NCBI GenBank assembly: GCA_022844205.1
Contig: JALHMF010000001.1
Location: 308,028-372,027, forward strand
Source of the DNA: Xanthobacteraceae bacterium
GTDB taxonomy: Bacteria > Pseudomonadota > Alphaproteobacteria > Rhizobiales > Xanthobacteraceae
DNA length: 64,000 nucleotides
Direction: 5' to 3'
Under the pieces are notes generated by a model that had not been told where the DNA came from, made no database searches, and saw only the letters and a list, made by a program, of their open reading frames with translations. The stretch's first letter is position 1, and each line of letters starts with the position of its first letter. Made by a program: the position numbers and the translations under genes. Positions 1 through 9,438 of this stretch are shown one piece after another.

Positions 1-119
1 GCCGGCCGCGCCACGCGCCCACCCGCGCCGCCGAGCGGAGCGAGGAGCCGGCGCGGAGTTAAAAATTGCGACGGGTTCTGAGCGGCAGAATCATTCCGCC
101 GCCGGCCGCGCCACGCGCC
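1..119. repeat. 19-bp direct repeat around the 3' end of the kinase gene
   Basis: Bases 1-19 and 101-119 are identical (GCCGGCCGCG followed by CCACGCGCC). The second copy is the last codons (Trp-Arg-Val-Ala-Arg-Pro-Ala) of the histidine kinase gene on the minus strand. The first copy lies just beyond its stop, separated by a GC-rich stretch. It looks like the scar of a small duplication or the edge of a homologous segment cut off by the window. Confidence 0.6.
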
Positions 120-3100
120 ACTGCGCGAGGAACGCGCGCAGCGCCGCCGGCTTGACCGGCTTGTTCAGCACCAGAATGTCCTCGCTCCGTGCACGGTCCC
201 GCACCGCGATGCTGCGGTCTGCGGTGACAAGGGCCGCCGGAAGTTCCGCACCATAGCGGCTGCGGATCTCGATCACCGCGTCGATGCCGTTAGCCTCGTC
301 CAGATGATAGTCGACGAGCATCACATCCGGGCGCTGGTTTTTCCGCTCGATCTCTTCGAGCGCGCTCTGCAAGTCCGGCGCCGTCATCACCCGGCAACCC
401 CAGCCCGAAAGCAGCGCCTGCATGCCGGCGAGCACCTGCGGTTCGTTCTCGATGCAGAGTACGGCGACATCTTCCAGCGGAATGGCGGGAACGGATGAAG
501 CAGGGCGCAGCGATTCCAGCACGGCCGAGCGGGGTGCGATCGGCACTTCGATCGAGAAGCTCGTCCCCTTGTTCTGGGCGGAGTGCAGGGAGAGCTTGTG
601 TTCGAGAATGCGCGCGATGCGTTCCACGATCGAAAGGCCGAGCCCGAGGCCGCGGGCGACGCGCGCTCCCTGCTCAAGCCGCTGGAATTCCTTGAAGATC
701 AGCGTCTGTTTCGAGAGGGGCACACCGATGCCGGTATCGATAATGAGAATCCGCAGACTTTCTCCGCGCCGGAGGCAGCCGACCAGCACCCGGCCTTTCG
801 GCGTGTATTTGACCGCGTTGGAGACGAGGTTTTGCAGCAGTCGCCGCAGCAGGCGGCGGTCCGTCCGCACGGCGATGGAAGAGCGGACGAAATCAAGTTG
901 CAGGCCCTTTTCCGCCGCGAGCGGGGCAAATTCCACCTCCAGCTGGCTCAGCACGTCGTCAATGCGGAAGGAAGTCCGTTCGGGGCGCATCGCGCCGGTG
1001 TCGAGCCGTGAAATATCGAGGAGCGCGCCCAGAATTTCCTCAACCGCTTCCAGCGAGGCATCGACGTTGCCGGCGAGTTTTGCTTCTTCCGTATCGCGAT
1101 GACGCTCGACGAGGCTGGTCGCGTAGAGGCGCGCGGCGTTGAGCGGCTGCAGAATGTCGTGACTCGCCGCGGCGAGGAACCGGGTCTTGGAGATGTTGGC
1201 TTCGTCGGCCTCGGATTTCGCGCGCGCAAGTTCCTGATTCAGCCGTGTCAGTTCCTCGGTGCGCTCGCGTACCCGGCGCTCCAGGGTTTCGTTGGCCTTT
1301 TCCAGCGCTTCGGCGGCTTCCACCGTCGGGGTGATATCGGTGTAGGTGACGACGATGCCGCCGTCGGGCATCGGTGCCGAGCGTACTTCGACGACGACGC
1401 CGTGTTTCGGAAGCCGCTCGCGGAATGCCTCGAATTGATTGAGGTAAAGGTCCAGCCGGCCCCCGATCAGGTCTTCCGGCTCCCCCTTGCCGAGATCGCC
1501 GCGCTCGGCGGTGTAGCGGAGGATTTCATCGAGGCCGCCGCCGACGCGGACGAGACTTGAGGGCAGGTCGAGCATCTCGCCGAACTGCCGGTTCCAGCAG
1601 ATGAGTTGCAAATCGCGCCCGAACACGGCGATGCCCTGACGCGTGTGGTCGAGCGCGCTTTGCAGGATCTCGCGATTGTACTGGATCGCCGCCGATGCGT
1701 CGTCGAGCAGCCTGAGGGCGGCTTTCGTGGAGACGGTGCCTTTCCGCAGAAGCAGGGAAAGCACGAGACGCGAGGAAGCTGCGCCGATGGCGGATGCAAG
1801 TAAGTGTTCCGCGTATCGCATCAGGTGGATATCGGCTTCCTGTTTCGGATCGAGCGCCAGCCGCCGCGATTCCGCGAAGCTCTCGAACGACCGCTTGGTG
1901 CGTTCTTCTCCGAGATAGCGCGCGATCGTATTGGTGAGTTCTTCAACCGTAACCGCCGACCGCCAGAGCCGGAAACTCGGCACGATCGGCGTGCTTTGCG
2001 ACTCCACGAACACGTTTGCCTGCAGCCGTTCGATCGGAGACGCCGACGTGGAGAGGGAGACGGCGACGAAGGCGAGGACGTTGAGGCCAAGGCTCCACAG
2101 CACGCCGTGCGAGAGCGGCGGCAATTGCAGGCCGAACAGCGCTTGAGGCCGCAGGTCCGTAAAGCCGAACAGTCCGGCATCGAGGATCTGGCGGCTGATC
2201 AGCCCGGAGTCGACGAAACTCGGCAACAGGAGCGTGAAGGCCCAGACACTGACGCCGACACAAAGTCCGGCAATCGCTCCGCGTGCGGTGGCTCCCCGCC
2301 AGAACAGGCCGCCGAAGAAAGCCGGCCCGAATTGAGCGACGGCTGCAAAAGAGAGCAACCCGATCTGTGCAAGCTGCGCCTGGCCGGCGAGTTGATAATA
2401 AAGATAGGCAAGCAGCATCACCGCGAAGATCGAGAAGCGGCGCGCGCGCAGCAGCAATGCGCCCATGTCGGCCCGCGTTTCCGGGCGGATGTTGCGCGCT
2501 CGCAGCACCAGCGGAACGATGATGTCGTTTGACACCATGATTGAGACCGCGACACTTTCCACGATCACCATCGCGGTAGCCGCGGAAAGACCGCCGATGA
2601 ATGCGATCAGCGCCAGCGTGTCCGAGCCGGCGGCGAGCGGCAGCGCCAGCACGAACATATCGCTGTCTACCGTTCCCTTCGGGAAGGTCAGAAGGCCCGC
2701 AATCGCGATCGGAACCACGAAAAGATTGATGAGGATCAGGTAGAGCGGAAAAAGCCAGGCCGCCCGGCGAAGCTCGTCCTCGCGGTTATTCTCAACGACG
2801 GTCACATGAAACTGCCGTGGCAGCAGCACGATGCAGACGAATGAAAGCACCGTCATGGTGATCCAGTTCGTCATGTTTGGGGCGTTCGTAAAGGTCGGGA
2901 GAATGTCGCCGCGCTCCGATGCTTTCGCGATCAGATCCATCGGACCGTTGAAGATGTAGAAAAGGACGAACACACCGACGAGTAGGAATGCGATCAGCTT
3001 GATCACCGATTCCGTCGCAATCGCGAGCATCAGGCCTTCCTGATGCTCGGTGGCGTCGATGTGGCGCGTGCCGAAGAGCACCGCGAACGCCGCCATCGTA

Positions 3101-3606
3101 ATAGCGACGAGCAGTGCAAGGTCGCCGATCATCGGCGCGATTACGGCGGGAGTGGTCTGCTGGCCCAGGATCGTCAGCAGTGAGGCTGAAACCGCTTTGA
3201 GTTGCAGCGCGATGTAGGGAACCGCGCCGATGACCGCGACCACCGTTACGATCGCCGCCACAATCGGGCTCTTGCCGTAACGCGCCGCGATGAAGTCGGC
3301 GATGGAGGTGATGTTCTGCTGCTTGGCGAGCCGTACGATTTTCAGGATCAGCGGAAAGAACAGCCCGACCATCAGAATCGGGCCGAGATAGATCGTCAGG
3401 AAGTCGAAGCCCTGGCGCGACGAAAGGCCCACAGAGCCAAAGAAGGTCCATGAGGTGCAATAGACCGCCAGCGAAAGCGGATAGATCAGCGGGCGGCTTG
3501 CCCGCTCTCCCCACCTCGCACGCGAACGGTCGCCGAAGCTCGCGACGGCAAACAGGAAGCCGATATAGGCGAGCGCGATGCCGACGACGACCCAGCCTTG
3601 CAGCAT
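91..3606 (-). CDS. Hybrid sensor histidine kinase with sodium/solute symporter N-terminus
   Basis: A predicted inner-membrane hybrid kinase of 1171 residues. The N-terminal half (about residues 1-530) is a run of hydrophobic segments of the sodium:solute symporter type (PutP-like). A PAS-like segment follows (about 640-760), with a short coiled coil, a HisKA domain whose H box reads ASHDILQPLN (about residue 815), an HATPase with N and G boxes (NLVSNAVKYT, DTGIGV, GLGLGLS), and a C-terminal receiver whose phospho-acceptor lies in MLVDYHLDE. The family couples solute sensing or transport to phosphorelay; the ligand is unknown. ATG 3606 (MLQGWVVVG) is preferred because the longer reading starts with TTG at 3657 and adds 17 residues that do not look like the family. 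No partner regulator is adjacent in the window. Confidence 0.9.
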   Translation of the reverse strand: MLQGWVVVGIALAYIGFLFAVASFGDRSRARWGERASRPLIYPLSLAVYCTSWTFFGSVGLSSRQGFDFLTIYLGPILMVGLFFPLILKIVRLAKQQNITSIADFIAARYGKSPIVAAIVTVVAVIGAVPYIALQLKAVSASLLTILGQQTTPAVIAPMIGDLALLVAITMAAFAVLFGTRHIDATEHQEGLMLAIATESVIKLIAFLLVGVFVLFYIFNGPMDLIAKASERGDILPTFTNAPNMTNWITMTVLSFVCIVLLPRQFHVTVVENNREDELRRAAWLFPLYLILINLFVVPIAIAGLLTFPKGTVDSDMFVLALPLAAGSDTLALIAFIGGLSAATAMVIVESVAVSIMVSNDIIVPLVLRARNIRPETRADMGALLLRARRFSIFAVMLLAYLYYQLAGQAQLAQIGLLSFAAVAQFGPAFFGGLFWRGATARGAIAGLCVGVSVWAFTLLLPSFVDSGLISRQILDAGLFGFTDLRPQALFGLQLPPLSHGVLWSLGLNVLAFVAVSLSTSASPIERLQANVFVESQSTPIVPSFRLWRSAVTVEELTNTIARYLGEERTKRSFESFAESRRLALDPKQEADIHLMRYAEHLLASAIGAASSRLVLSLLLRKGTVSTKAALRLLDDASAAIQYNREILQSALDHTRQGIAVFGRDLQLICWNRQFGEMLDLPSSLVRVGGGLDEILRYTAERGDLGKGEPEDLIGGRLDLYLNQFEAFRERLPKHGVVVEVRSAPMPDGGIVVTYTDITPTVEAAEALEKANETLERRVRERTEELTRLNQELARAKSEADEANISKTRFLAAASHDILQPLNAARLYATSLVERHRDTEEAKLAGNVDASLEAVEEILGALLDISRLDTGAMRPERTSFRIDDVLSQLEVEFAPLAAEKGLQLDFVRSSIAVRTDRRLLRRLLQNLVSNAVKYTPKGRVLVGCLRRGESLRILIIDTGIGVPLSKQTLIFKEFQRLEQGARVARGLGLGLSIVERIARILEHKLSLHSAQNKGTSFSIEVPIAPRSAVLESLRPASSVPAIPLEDVAVLCIENEPQVLAGMQALLSGWGCRVMTAPDLQSALEEIERKNQRPDVMLVDYHLDEANGIDAVIEIRSRYGAELPAALVTADRSIAVRDRARSEDILVLNKPVKPAALRAFLAQWRVARPAAE

Positions 3607-3762
3607 GGTCACACCAGGGCCACTCTGACTTGGGCCACTCTCAAAAGCGGGCTTCAACTTTCGGCTGAAAGGACCATAGCGCGCAAGACTTGTCCATGCG
3701 GGCTGTCGCTGGAATGGAATCCGGGTTAAACCAACGGCGCATGTGGTTAGTGAGGGTTTTTA

Positions 3763-4395
3763 ATGGGTATTTTTGACTGGTTTCGGCGCGACCCGCCGAT
3801 CGCGGATCGCGAAGCGCTGATGGAATTTATGGATACGCGCGCGGCTTTCCTCACGCAGAAGAATATTTTTGACTTCACGCATGCCTTGTCCGGGCCGCAC
3901 TATGCGAAACTGATCAACGAAGAAAATTTCAAGCAGGCCGTCAACAACGCCCGCTGGAGCAGTTATCCCCTGGTGCTGTCGGTCGTGGCCGAAATGGTGC
4001 ATGTGGCGCTGCTGCCACGCGTCAAGAGTTCGCAGGTGCTTGCAGATTCGCTCTCCTCCGCCGCGCTGGAGATTTTCGATCGCTATCCTGTTCCGGAAAT
4101 CCTCGGCAATGAGAAATGGAAGGCCCTGCGCGAAAAACTCGAGCAGCGCTTGCGCGGCATCACTTTGCATCCTCCAAAGCAGATCAAGGATATCCCGATG
4201 CCGATCGCCAAGGCGGTGTACAATAATTTCCCATTCGATGAACGGTTGAAGCAGCAGGATTTTGAAACGATTACGCATCACATGCGCGTCAATCTGGTGA
4301 GGATGCACACGGAATTTATGGACCGCTCGAAAGGGCCTGAATTGATTGCTGCTTTGCTGCCAGAGAACGCCGCAGCGATTGCAGGAAACGGCTGA
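3763..4395 (+). CDS. Conserved hypothetical protein, 210 aa
   Basis: Product unknown. It is a soluble, mostly helical protein of 210 residues beginning MGIFDWFRRD, with no signal peptide, membrane segment or catalytic motif that I recognise. Its codon use matches the neighbouring genes, and it ends 8 bases before the exonuclease-CBS-nucleotidyltransferase gene, so the two are probably co-transcribed. The amphipathic, charged character suggests a cytoplasmic protein. I believe relatives occur next to the same fusion gene in other Hyphomicrobiales, but that is recollection only. A link to nucleotide or PII-type signalling would be inference from the neighbour. Confidence 0.75.
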   Translation: MGIFDWFRRDPPIADREALMEFMDTRAAFLTQKNIFDFTHALSGPHYAKLINEENFKQAVNNARWSSYPLVLSVVAEMVHVALLPRVKSSQVLADSLSSAALEIFDRYPVPEILGNEKWKALREKLEQRLRGITLHPPKQIKDIPMPIAKAVYNNFPFDERLKQQDFETITHHMRVNLVRMHTEFMDRSKGPELIAALLPENAAAIAGNG

Positions 4396-4403
4396 GCAGG
4401 GAA

Positions 4404-6530
4404 ATGGTGGACGCGACCAGCGCTACTCCGCTGCTCGCGCTTGATGCCGTTTCGCTCGACACGGAAACCACCGGGCTCGATCCGGCCCGCGCGCGCGTCA
4501 TCGAGATCGGTTGCATCCGGGTGATTGCGGGGCGCGTAGACGCAAGCGCCCGTTTTCATGCGCTGGTCAATCCGGGCCAACCGGTCCCGCCCGCCTCGAC
4601 GCAAATTCATGGCATCGACGATGCACGGCTGAAGGACGCCGGCGATTTTACAAAGGTCTGGCCTGAATTGCGCGCTTACATCGGCGAGCTTCCGGTGATC
4701 GGGCACACGACCGACTACGACCTCACCATCCTCGCTAACGAATGCCAGCGCGCGGAACTGAAATTTGCGCAGCCGCGCTGGATCGACGTGCGCGTGCTAG
4801 CGGAAATCGTTCGGCCAAATCTTTCCGGCTTCTCGATGGAAGAACTCGCGGCCTGGCTGGGTGTCGAGGTGTCAGCCCGGCACTCGGCGCTCGGAGACGC
4901 GGAGACCACCGCGCGGATCTTTGCGGCACTCGTTCCGCACCTGCGCGAGGGCGGGATCCGCACCTTTGCCGAAGCGGAAACCGCCTGCCGGCAGATGAAG
5001 GAAATGGTTCGTGCCCGGCATCAGCAGGGATGGGTCGAGCCGCTCGCCTTTCCTTCCCGCACCGACAGCGAGCGCACGCTGGAGAGGCTCGACTCCTATC
5101 CCTATCGTCATCGCAACCGCGAGGTGATGTCCGCGCCGCCTCACTTCATTGCGGGATCGACAAAGCTTTCCGAGGCAATGAGGCTTCTCATCGAGAAGAA
5201 GGCCAGTTCGCTGTTTGTGCTGCCTGAGAAGAATTCGGATCAGCCGCCGCTCGCCGCGGAAACCGGAATTATCACCGAACGCGATGTGTTGCGCGCTATT
5301 GCGATGAGCGGTCCCGGTGCCATGGAAAAGCCGGTCAATTCCTTCGCAACCCGCCCGCTGGCCGCGGTCGCTGCCGAGGCTTTCGTGTATCGCGCGATCG
5401 GCCGCATGAGCCGTCTGAAAATCCGTCACCTCGGCGTGGTCGATGCGGCGGGTCGTGTGGTTGGCGCCCTCTCCGCGCGCGATCTTTTGCGTCTGCGCGC
5501 GAGTCACGCCGTCACGCTCGGCGACGAGATCGACGAGGCAAAGGATGTTCACGAGCTTGGCCGTGCCTGGGCAAAACTGCCGGCGGTCGCAAAATCGCTG
5601 CTCGCCGAAGGCATCGATGCGCGCACGATCGCGGCGATCGTTTCCCGCGAACTGGGCGCGCTCACGCGCCGCGCCTCCATGCTGGCCGAGTCTCGCATGC
5701 AGGAAGCGGGTAGGGGCGCGCCGCCAGTCGGGTATGCCTTGCTTGTGCTCGGTTCGGGCGGTCGTGGTGAAAGTCTGCTGGCAATGGATCAGGACAACGC
5801 AATCGTCTTTGAAAAAGGCGAGCCGGGCGGGACTGAAGACAAATGGTTCGCCGAACTCGGCACCCACATCGCCGATATCCTGCATGAAGTCGGTGTTCCC
5901 TATTGCAATGGCGGCGTGATGGCGAAGAACGCCGAATGGCGCGGCAGCATGCAGGTTTGGCGCGAGCGGATTGCGGACTGGATCGGCCGTTCCAGGCCGG
6001 AAGACCTTCTTTCGGTCGACATTTTTTTCGACTTCCGTGCGGTGCATGGCGACGGCGCGCTCGCCCTGCAACTCTGGAACGACGCGTATGATCTCGCGAA
6101 GGGCCAGATCGGCTTTCTCAAGCTGCTGGCCGAAGCGGCCGGGCCGGTGGAGCCGCCGGTCGGCTTCTTTGGGTTCAAGACCGACAAAGGCCGCGTCGAT
6201 CTGAAAAAAGGCGGCCTGTTCGCGATCGTCGCGGCGGCACGCCTGCTGGCGATTCGCTTCCACGTCACCGAACACACAACGAGAGCGCGGCTTGAAAGTG
6301 TAAAGGCGATGAAGGTAGGAGCCGCGCGCGATCTGGAGGGTCTTGTCCACACCCATGGCATCCTGCTGCAGAACATACTCGAACAGCAGCTCGTGGATAT
6401 TTCCTCCGGCAGGCCCCCGTCCAATTCGGTCGAGATACGCCGCCTCGAAAAATCCGGACAGGAAAAGCTGAAACAGGCACTCGGCAATCTTTCTTCGGTG
6501 GATGAAATGGTGCGGGACCTCCTAGTCTAG
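4404..6530 (+). CDS. Exonuclease / CBS pair / DUF294 nucleotidyltransferase fusion
   Basis: A 708-residue three-module protein. Residues 8-180 form a DnaQ-like DEDDh 3'-5' exonuclease: the first acidic pair is in SLDTETTG and the last motif is HSALGDAE. Residues about 235-365 are two CBS repeats (GIITERDVLRAIA and GVVDAAGRVVGALSARDLL), normally adenine-nucleotide sensors. Residues about 375-540 match the DUF294 GlnD-like nucleotidyltransferase, with GSGGRGES and MDQDNAIVF supplying the Gly-Ser turn and the acidic metal ligands. The rest is the DUF294 C-terminal helical domain. The expected activity is nucleotidyl transfer to a protein or RNA, gated by nucleotide binding; the substrate is unknown. 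All catalytic residues that I can check are present. It sits 8 bases behind the 210-residue hypothetical gene. Confidence 0.88.
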   Translation: MVDATSATPLLALDAVSLDTETTGLDPARARVIEIGCIRVIAGRVDASARFHALVNPGQPVPPASTQIHGIDDARLKDAGDFTKVWPELRAYIGELPVIGHTTDYDLTILANECQRAELKFAQPRWIDVRVLAEIVRPNLSGFSMEELAAWLGVEVSARHSALGDAETTARIFAALVPHLREGGIRTFAEAETACRQMKEMVRARHQQGWVEPLAFPSRTDSERTLERLDSYPYRHRNREVMSAPPHFIAGSTKLSEAMRLLIEKKASSLFVLPEKNSDQPPLAAETGIITERDVLRAIAMSGPGAMEKPVNSFATRPLAAVAAEAFVYRAIGRMSRLKIRHLGVVDAAGRVVGALSARDLLRLRASHAVTLGDEIDEAKDVHELGRAWAKLPAVAKSLLAEGIDARTIAAIVSRELGALTRRASMLAESRMQEAGRGAPPVGYALLVLGSGGRGESLLAMDQDNAIVFEKGEPGGTEDKWFAELGTHIADILHEVGVPYCNGGVMAKNAEWRGSMQVWRERIADWIGRSRPEDLLSVDIFFDFRAVHGDGALALQLWNDAYDLAKGQIGFLKLLAEAAGPVEPPVGFFGFKTDKGRVDLKKGGLFAIVAAARLLAIRFHVTEHTTRARLESVKAMKVGAARDLEGLVHTHGILLQNILEQQLVDISSGRPPSNSVEIRRLEKSGQEKLKQALGNLSSVDEMVRDLLV

Positions 6531-6564
6531 CGCCGGGCGTATGTATCGCCCCCTGTTCGCATCC

Positions 6565-6570
6565 TATAAT
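6565..6570 (+). promoter_or_regulatory. Possible -10 element for mscL
   Basis: A perfect TATAAT lies 42 bases before the mscL ATG in the 81-base gap after the fusion gene. No convincing -35 box sits 16-18 bases upstream, so this is a weak promoter call. Confidence 0.3.
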
Positions 6571-6611
6571 TTGAACAGCCGCGCCGGCCGGCGCCAATAG
6601 GGGAGACAGCC

Positions 6612-7040
6612 ATGCTTTCGGACACACTGAAACAGTTTCGCGATTTTGCGATGAAGGGGAACGTCGTCGATCTCGCGGTCGGCGTGATCATCGGCGCGGC
6701 ATTCGGCAAGATTGTAGAATCGCTCGTAGGCGACATTTTCATGCCGATCATTGGCGCGGCCATCGGCGGTTTCGATTTCACCAATTACTTTTTGGCGCTG
6801 TCTTCCAAGGTTTCCGCCGTCTCGCTCGAAGAGGCGAAGAAACAGGGTGCCGTGCTTGCTTATGGCAACTTCATCACCATCGCGATCAATTTCGCGATCA
6901 TCGCGGCGGCGCTGTTCATGGTGATCAAGCTGATCACGCGCCTGAAGAAAAATGAAGAGGCCGCGGCAAAGGGTGCCCCGGAACCTTCCAAGCAGGAAAT
7001 ATTACTCACGGAAATCCGCGATCTTCTGAAAACTGGCTGA
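6612..7040 (+). CDS. mscL: Large-conductance mechanosensitive channel MscL
   Basis: MscL is the pentameric inner-membrane channel that opens under high membrane tension and releases solutes during osmotic downshock. The 142-residue length is normal for the family. The amphipathic N-terminal helix ([20 protein letters not shown]) and TM1 with its small-residue hinge are clear. TM2 lies around residues 80-105 ([20 protein letters not shown]), followed by the charged cytoplasmic helix ending [14 protein letters not shown] purine-rich GGGGAGA lies 5 bases before the ATG. It is a single gene between the fusion gene and the aminotransferase. Confidence 0.97.
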   Translation: MLSDTLKQFRDFAMKGNVVDLAVGVIIGAAFGKIVESLVGDIFMPIIGAAIGGFDFTNYFLALSSKVSAVSLEEAKKQGAVLAYGNFITIAINFAIIAAALFMVIKLITRLKKNEEAAAKGAPEPSKQEILLTEIRDLLKTG

Positions 7041-7108
7041 CACGCAGGGCACACATGCGCCGGATGCGCTTGCAAGGCGTGCCCGGATGCTGTTGCTGAC
7101 GGACACCC

Positions 7109-8293
7109 ATGCGCGCCGTTCCCGATCCCTCTCTGCTTTCAAATCTGCGCGCCGCCGCGCGAGAACTTCCCGTGAGCGGCATCGTGGAGATGATGAAGTA
7201 CGGTCATGGGCGGGAGAATCTCATTCCGCTCTGGGCAGGAGAGGGCGATGTCGTTACGCCGGAATTCATCCGCGAAGAAGCTGCGCGCTCGCTGCGTGAA
7301 GGCGAGACGTTCTATACGTACCAGCGCGGCATTCCCGAACTGCGGGAGGCGCTCGCGCGCTATCATGCACGGCTTTATGGCGGCGCGTTCGACCCCGAGC
7401 GTTTCTATGTAACCGCATCCGGCATGCACGCCATCGTGATTGCGTTCGCGATGGTGCTGAACGCCGGCGAGGAGATCATCATTCCATCGCCGTGCTGGCC
7501 GAATGCGGGAGCGGCGGCGGAGGCCGCGGGCGCAAAACCGGTTTTTGTCGAGATGGAATTCGGCGAGAAAGGTTTTTGCCTCGATCTTGCAAAAATTGCT
7601 TCTCGGATCACATCGCGCACGCGTGCGATCTTCATCAATTCGCCCGCGAACCCGACCGGCTGGGTCGCGCAACGCGATGAACTGAAAGAGGTTTTTGCCC
7701 TTGCGCGCAGCCGGGGCCTCTGGATTGTCGCTGACGAGACTTACGGCCGCTTTCACTGGCGCGGCGAGGGGCTCGCGCCCTCCTTCCATGACATCATGGA
7801 TCCGGAAGACCGCATCATCTTCGTGAATACTTTCTCGAAGAACTGGGCGATGACCGGCTGGCGCATCGGCTGGGTCGAAGCGCATCCCTCGCTCGGTCAG
7901 GTGATCGAGAATCTGATTCAGGCTTCCACATCCGGTGTCGCGGTGTTCCTGCAACGGGCTGCGGTGGTTGCGCTCGAAGAGGGCGAGGAATTTGTCGCTG
8001 CCCAGATCGAACGCGCGCGGCGCGGACGCGAGATTGTCTCAGCCGCATTACGCGCCACCGGCCGCGTGATCGAGTCCCCGCCGGACGGCGCGTTCTATTC
8101 CTTCTTTTCAGTCGAAGGTGAAAACGATTCCAGGGCACTTGCCTTCCGGATGATCGATGAGATCGGCGTCGGCCCGGCGCCCGGCACTGCGTTCGGCCCG
8201 GGCGGCGAAGCGTTCGTGCGGCTTTGTTTTTCGCGCAGCCCCGACAGCCTCTGCGAAGCCGCAAGCCGCATCGCGAACTGGCTAAAACCGTAA
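7109..8293 (+). CDS. PLP-dependent aminotransferase, class I/II
   Basis: A fold-type I aminotransferase of 394 residues. The Schiff-base lysine is in NTFSKNWAMTGWRIGW (about residue 240), and the substrate and cofactor region shows NSPANPTGW and the ADETYGRFHW segment. Such enzymes move an amino group between an amino acid and a 2-oxo acid in the cytoplasm; the substrate cannot be read from the sequence. The ATG at 7109 gives an N-terminus of normal length. The stop codon overlaps the start of the downstream membrane-protein gene (TAATG), so the two are translationally coupled. Confidence 0.9.
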   Translation: MRAVPDPSLLSNLRAAARELPVSGIVEMMKYGHGRENLIPLWAGEGDVVTPEFIREEAARSLREGETFYTYQRGIPELREALARYHARLYGGAFDPERFYVTASGMHAIVIAFAMVLNAGEEIIIPSPCWPNAGAAAEAAGAKPVFVEMEFGEKGFCLDLAKIASRITSRTRAIFINSPANPTGWVAQRDELKEVFALARSRGLWIVADETYGRFHWRGEGLAPSFHDIMDPEDRIIFVNTFSKNWAMTGWRIGWVEAHPSLGQVIENLIQASTSGVAVFLQRAAVVALEEGEEFVAAQIERARRGREIVSAALRATGRVIESPPDGAFYSFFSVEGENDSRALAFRMIDEIGVGPAPGTAFGPGGEAFVRLCFSRSPDSLCEAASRIANWLKP

Positions 8294-9435
8294 TGCCGCT
8301 CGTTCCCGCGTCATGGCACCGGATGCAAAAGCCCGCGGCGACCGTGCTGACGCTCGCCGCCGCTTCGCTCGGCGGTGCCGTGTTCGCGTTCTTTGGTCTT
8401 CCCGCCGCCTGGCTCGCGGGTGCGCTGGTGGCGGTATCCGGCCTCGCTCTGGCGGGCGTTCCGGTGCATGTGCCGGATCTCCTGCGCCGCGTGATTTTTG
8501 TCGTGCTTGGAATCTCGCTCGGCGCGGCTGTGACCCCGGAGACCGTTGCGGGTATCCGCACCTGGCCGATCACGCTTGCGATGCTGATCCTTTCTTTGCC
8601 GGTAACGATGGGCGCGGTGATGCTCTATCTGCGTTACGTTTCCGGCTGGAATTTCCGCGAGACTTTATACGCAAGCGCGCCCGGCGCGCTTTCGGCCGTG
8701 CTTGCGATGGCGGCCGAAGCGAAGGTCGATGTGCGGCAGGTCGCCTTCGCGCAAACCGTTCGGGTGTTCTTCCTGATCGCGGCATTGCCGGGCTTGCTGC
8801 TCGCCGCCGGGCTGTCTCCGAGCGCAGGCATCGTTCCGCCCGCGTCCGGGACGGATTTTGGCGCGCTCAACGACATTCTGATCATGATCGCTGCCGGGAT
8901 TGCATCCGCGCTGCTCGCCGAACGCCTCGGCCTTCCCGGCGGACTGATGATCGGACCGATGATCGTGAACGCGCTCCTGCATGGCAGCGGTTACGTGCAG
9001 GCATCGGTACCGCAGATTTTCCTCGTGGTTTCGTTCGTGGTGCTGGGCGCATTCACGGGTGCTCGCTTCCTCGGCACGACTGTTTCGATGATCCGGCGCC
9101 TCCTGATCGATTCCATCGGCGCATTCGTGGTGGCGCTTGTCGTCTGCGTCCTGTTCGCGCTCGCTGCCGCATGGCTTGCAGGCGAGGACACCGCCAAGAC
9201 CATTGTGGCGTTTGCGCCGGGTGGTCTGGAGGCGATGACCATTCTGGCGTTCCTGATCGGCCTCGATCCGGCATTCGTGGGAGCGCACCACCTTGCGCGT
9301 TTTGTGCTGATCGCACTGGTCCTGCCGTTCGCCGCGCGGGCGATTTTTGGCAAGGCGGCCGCGGCGCCGCCGAAACCGAAGGCCGCAAAAAGAAAGCGGC
9401 CGGTCACAGCCGGCCGCCGTCGCCAAGGACGATGA
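8293..9435 (+). CDS. AbrB-family (AmoB-like) multi-pass membrane protein
   Basis: A hydrophobic protein of 380 residues with about ten predicted membrane segments in two similar halves (about residues 15-165 and 185-340). This is typical of the family annotated as AbrB duplication or 'putative ammonia monooxygenase'. It is not the DNA-binding AbrB of Bacillus, and its physiological role is unknown. An open frame begins earlier at 8224, but the ATG at 8293 overlapping the aminotransferase stop is the sensible start. The C-terminal 25 residues are strongly basic and lie outside the membrane. The gene converges on the MxKDx gene with only 3 bases between the stops. Confidence 0.82.
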   Translation: MPLVPASWHRMQKPAATVLTLAAASLGGAVFAFFGLPAAWLAGALVAVSGLALAGVPVHVPDLLRRVIFVVLGISLGAAVTPETVAGIRTWPITLAMLILSLPVTMGAVMLYLRYVSGWNFRETLYASAPGALSAVLAMAAEAKVDVRQVAFAQTVRVFFLIAALPGLLLAAGLSPSAGIVPPASGTDFGALNDILIMIAAGIASALLAERLGLPGGLMIGPMIVNALLHGSGYVQASVPQIFLVVSFVVLGAFTGARFLGTTVSMIRRLLIDSIGAFVVALVVCVLFALAAAWLAGEDTAKTIVAFAPGGLEAMTILAFLIGLDPAFVGAHHLARFVLIALVLPFAARAIFGKAAAAPPKPKAAKRKRPVTAGRRRQGR

Positions 9436-9438
9436 AGA

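Noticed and set aside
4872-6356. 494-codon minus-strand frame inside the fusion gene
   Set aside because: Composition (His, Arg, Gln rich) is that of the complement of the real gene; no motif is present.
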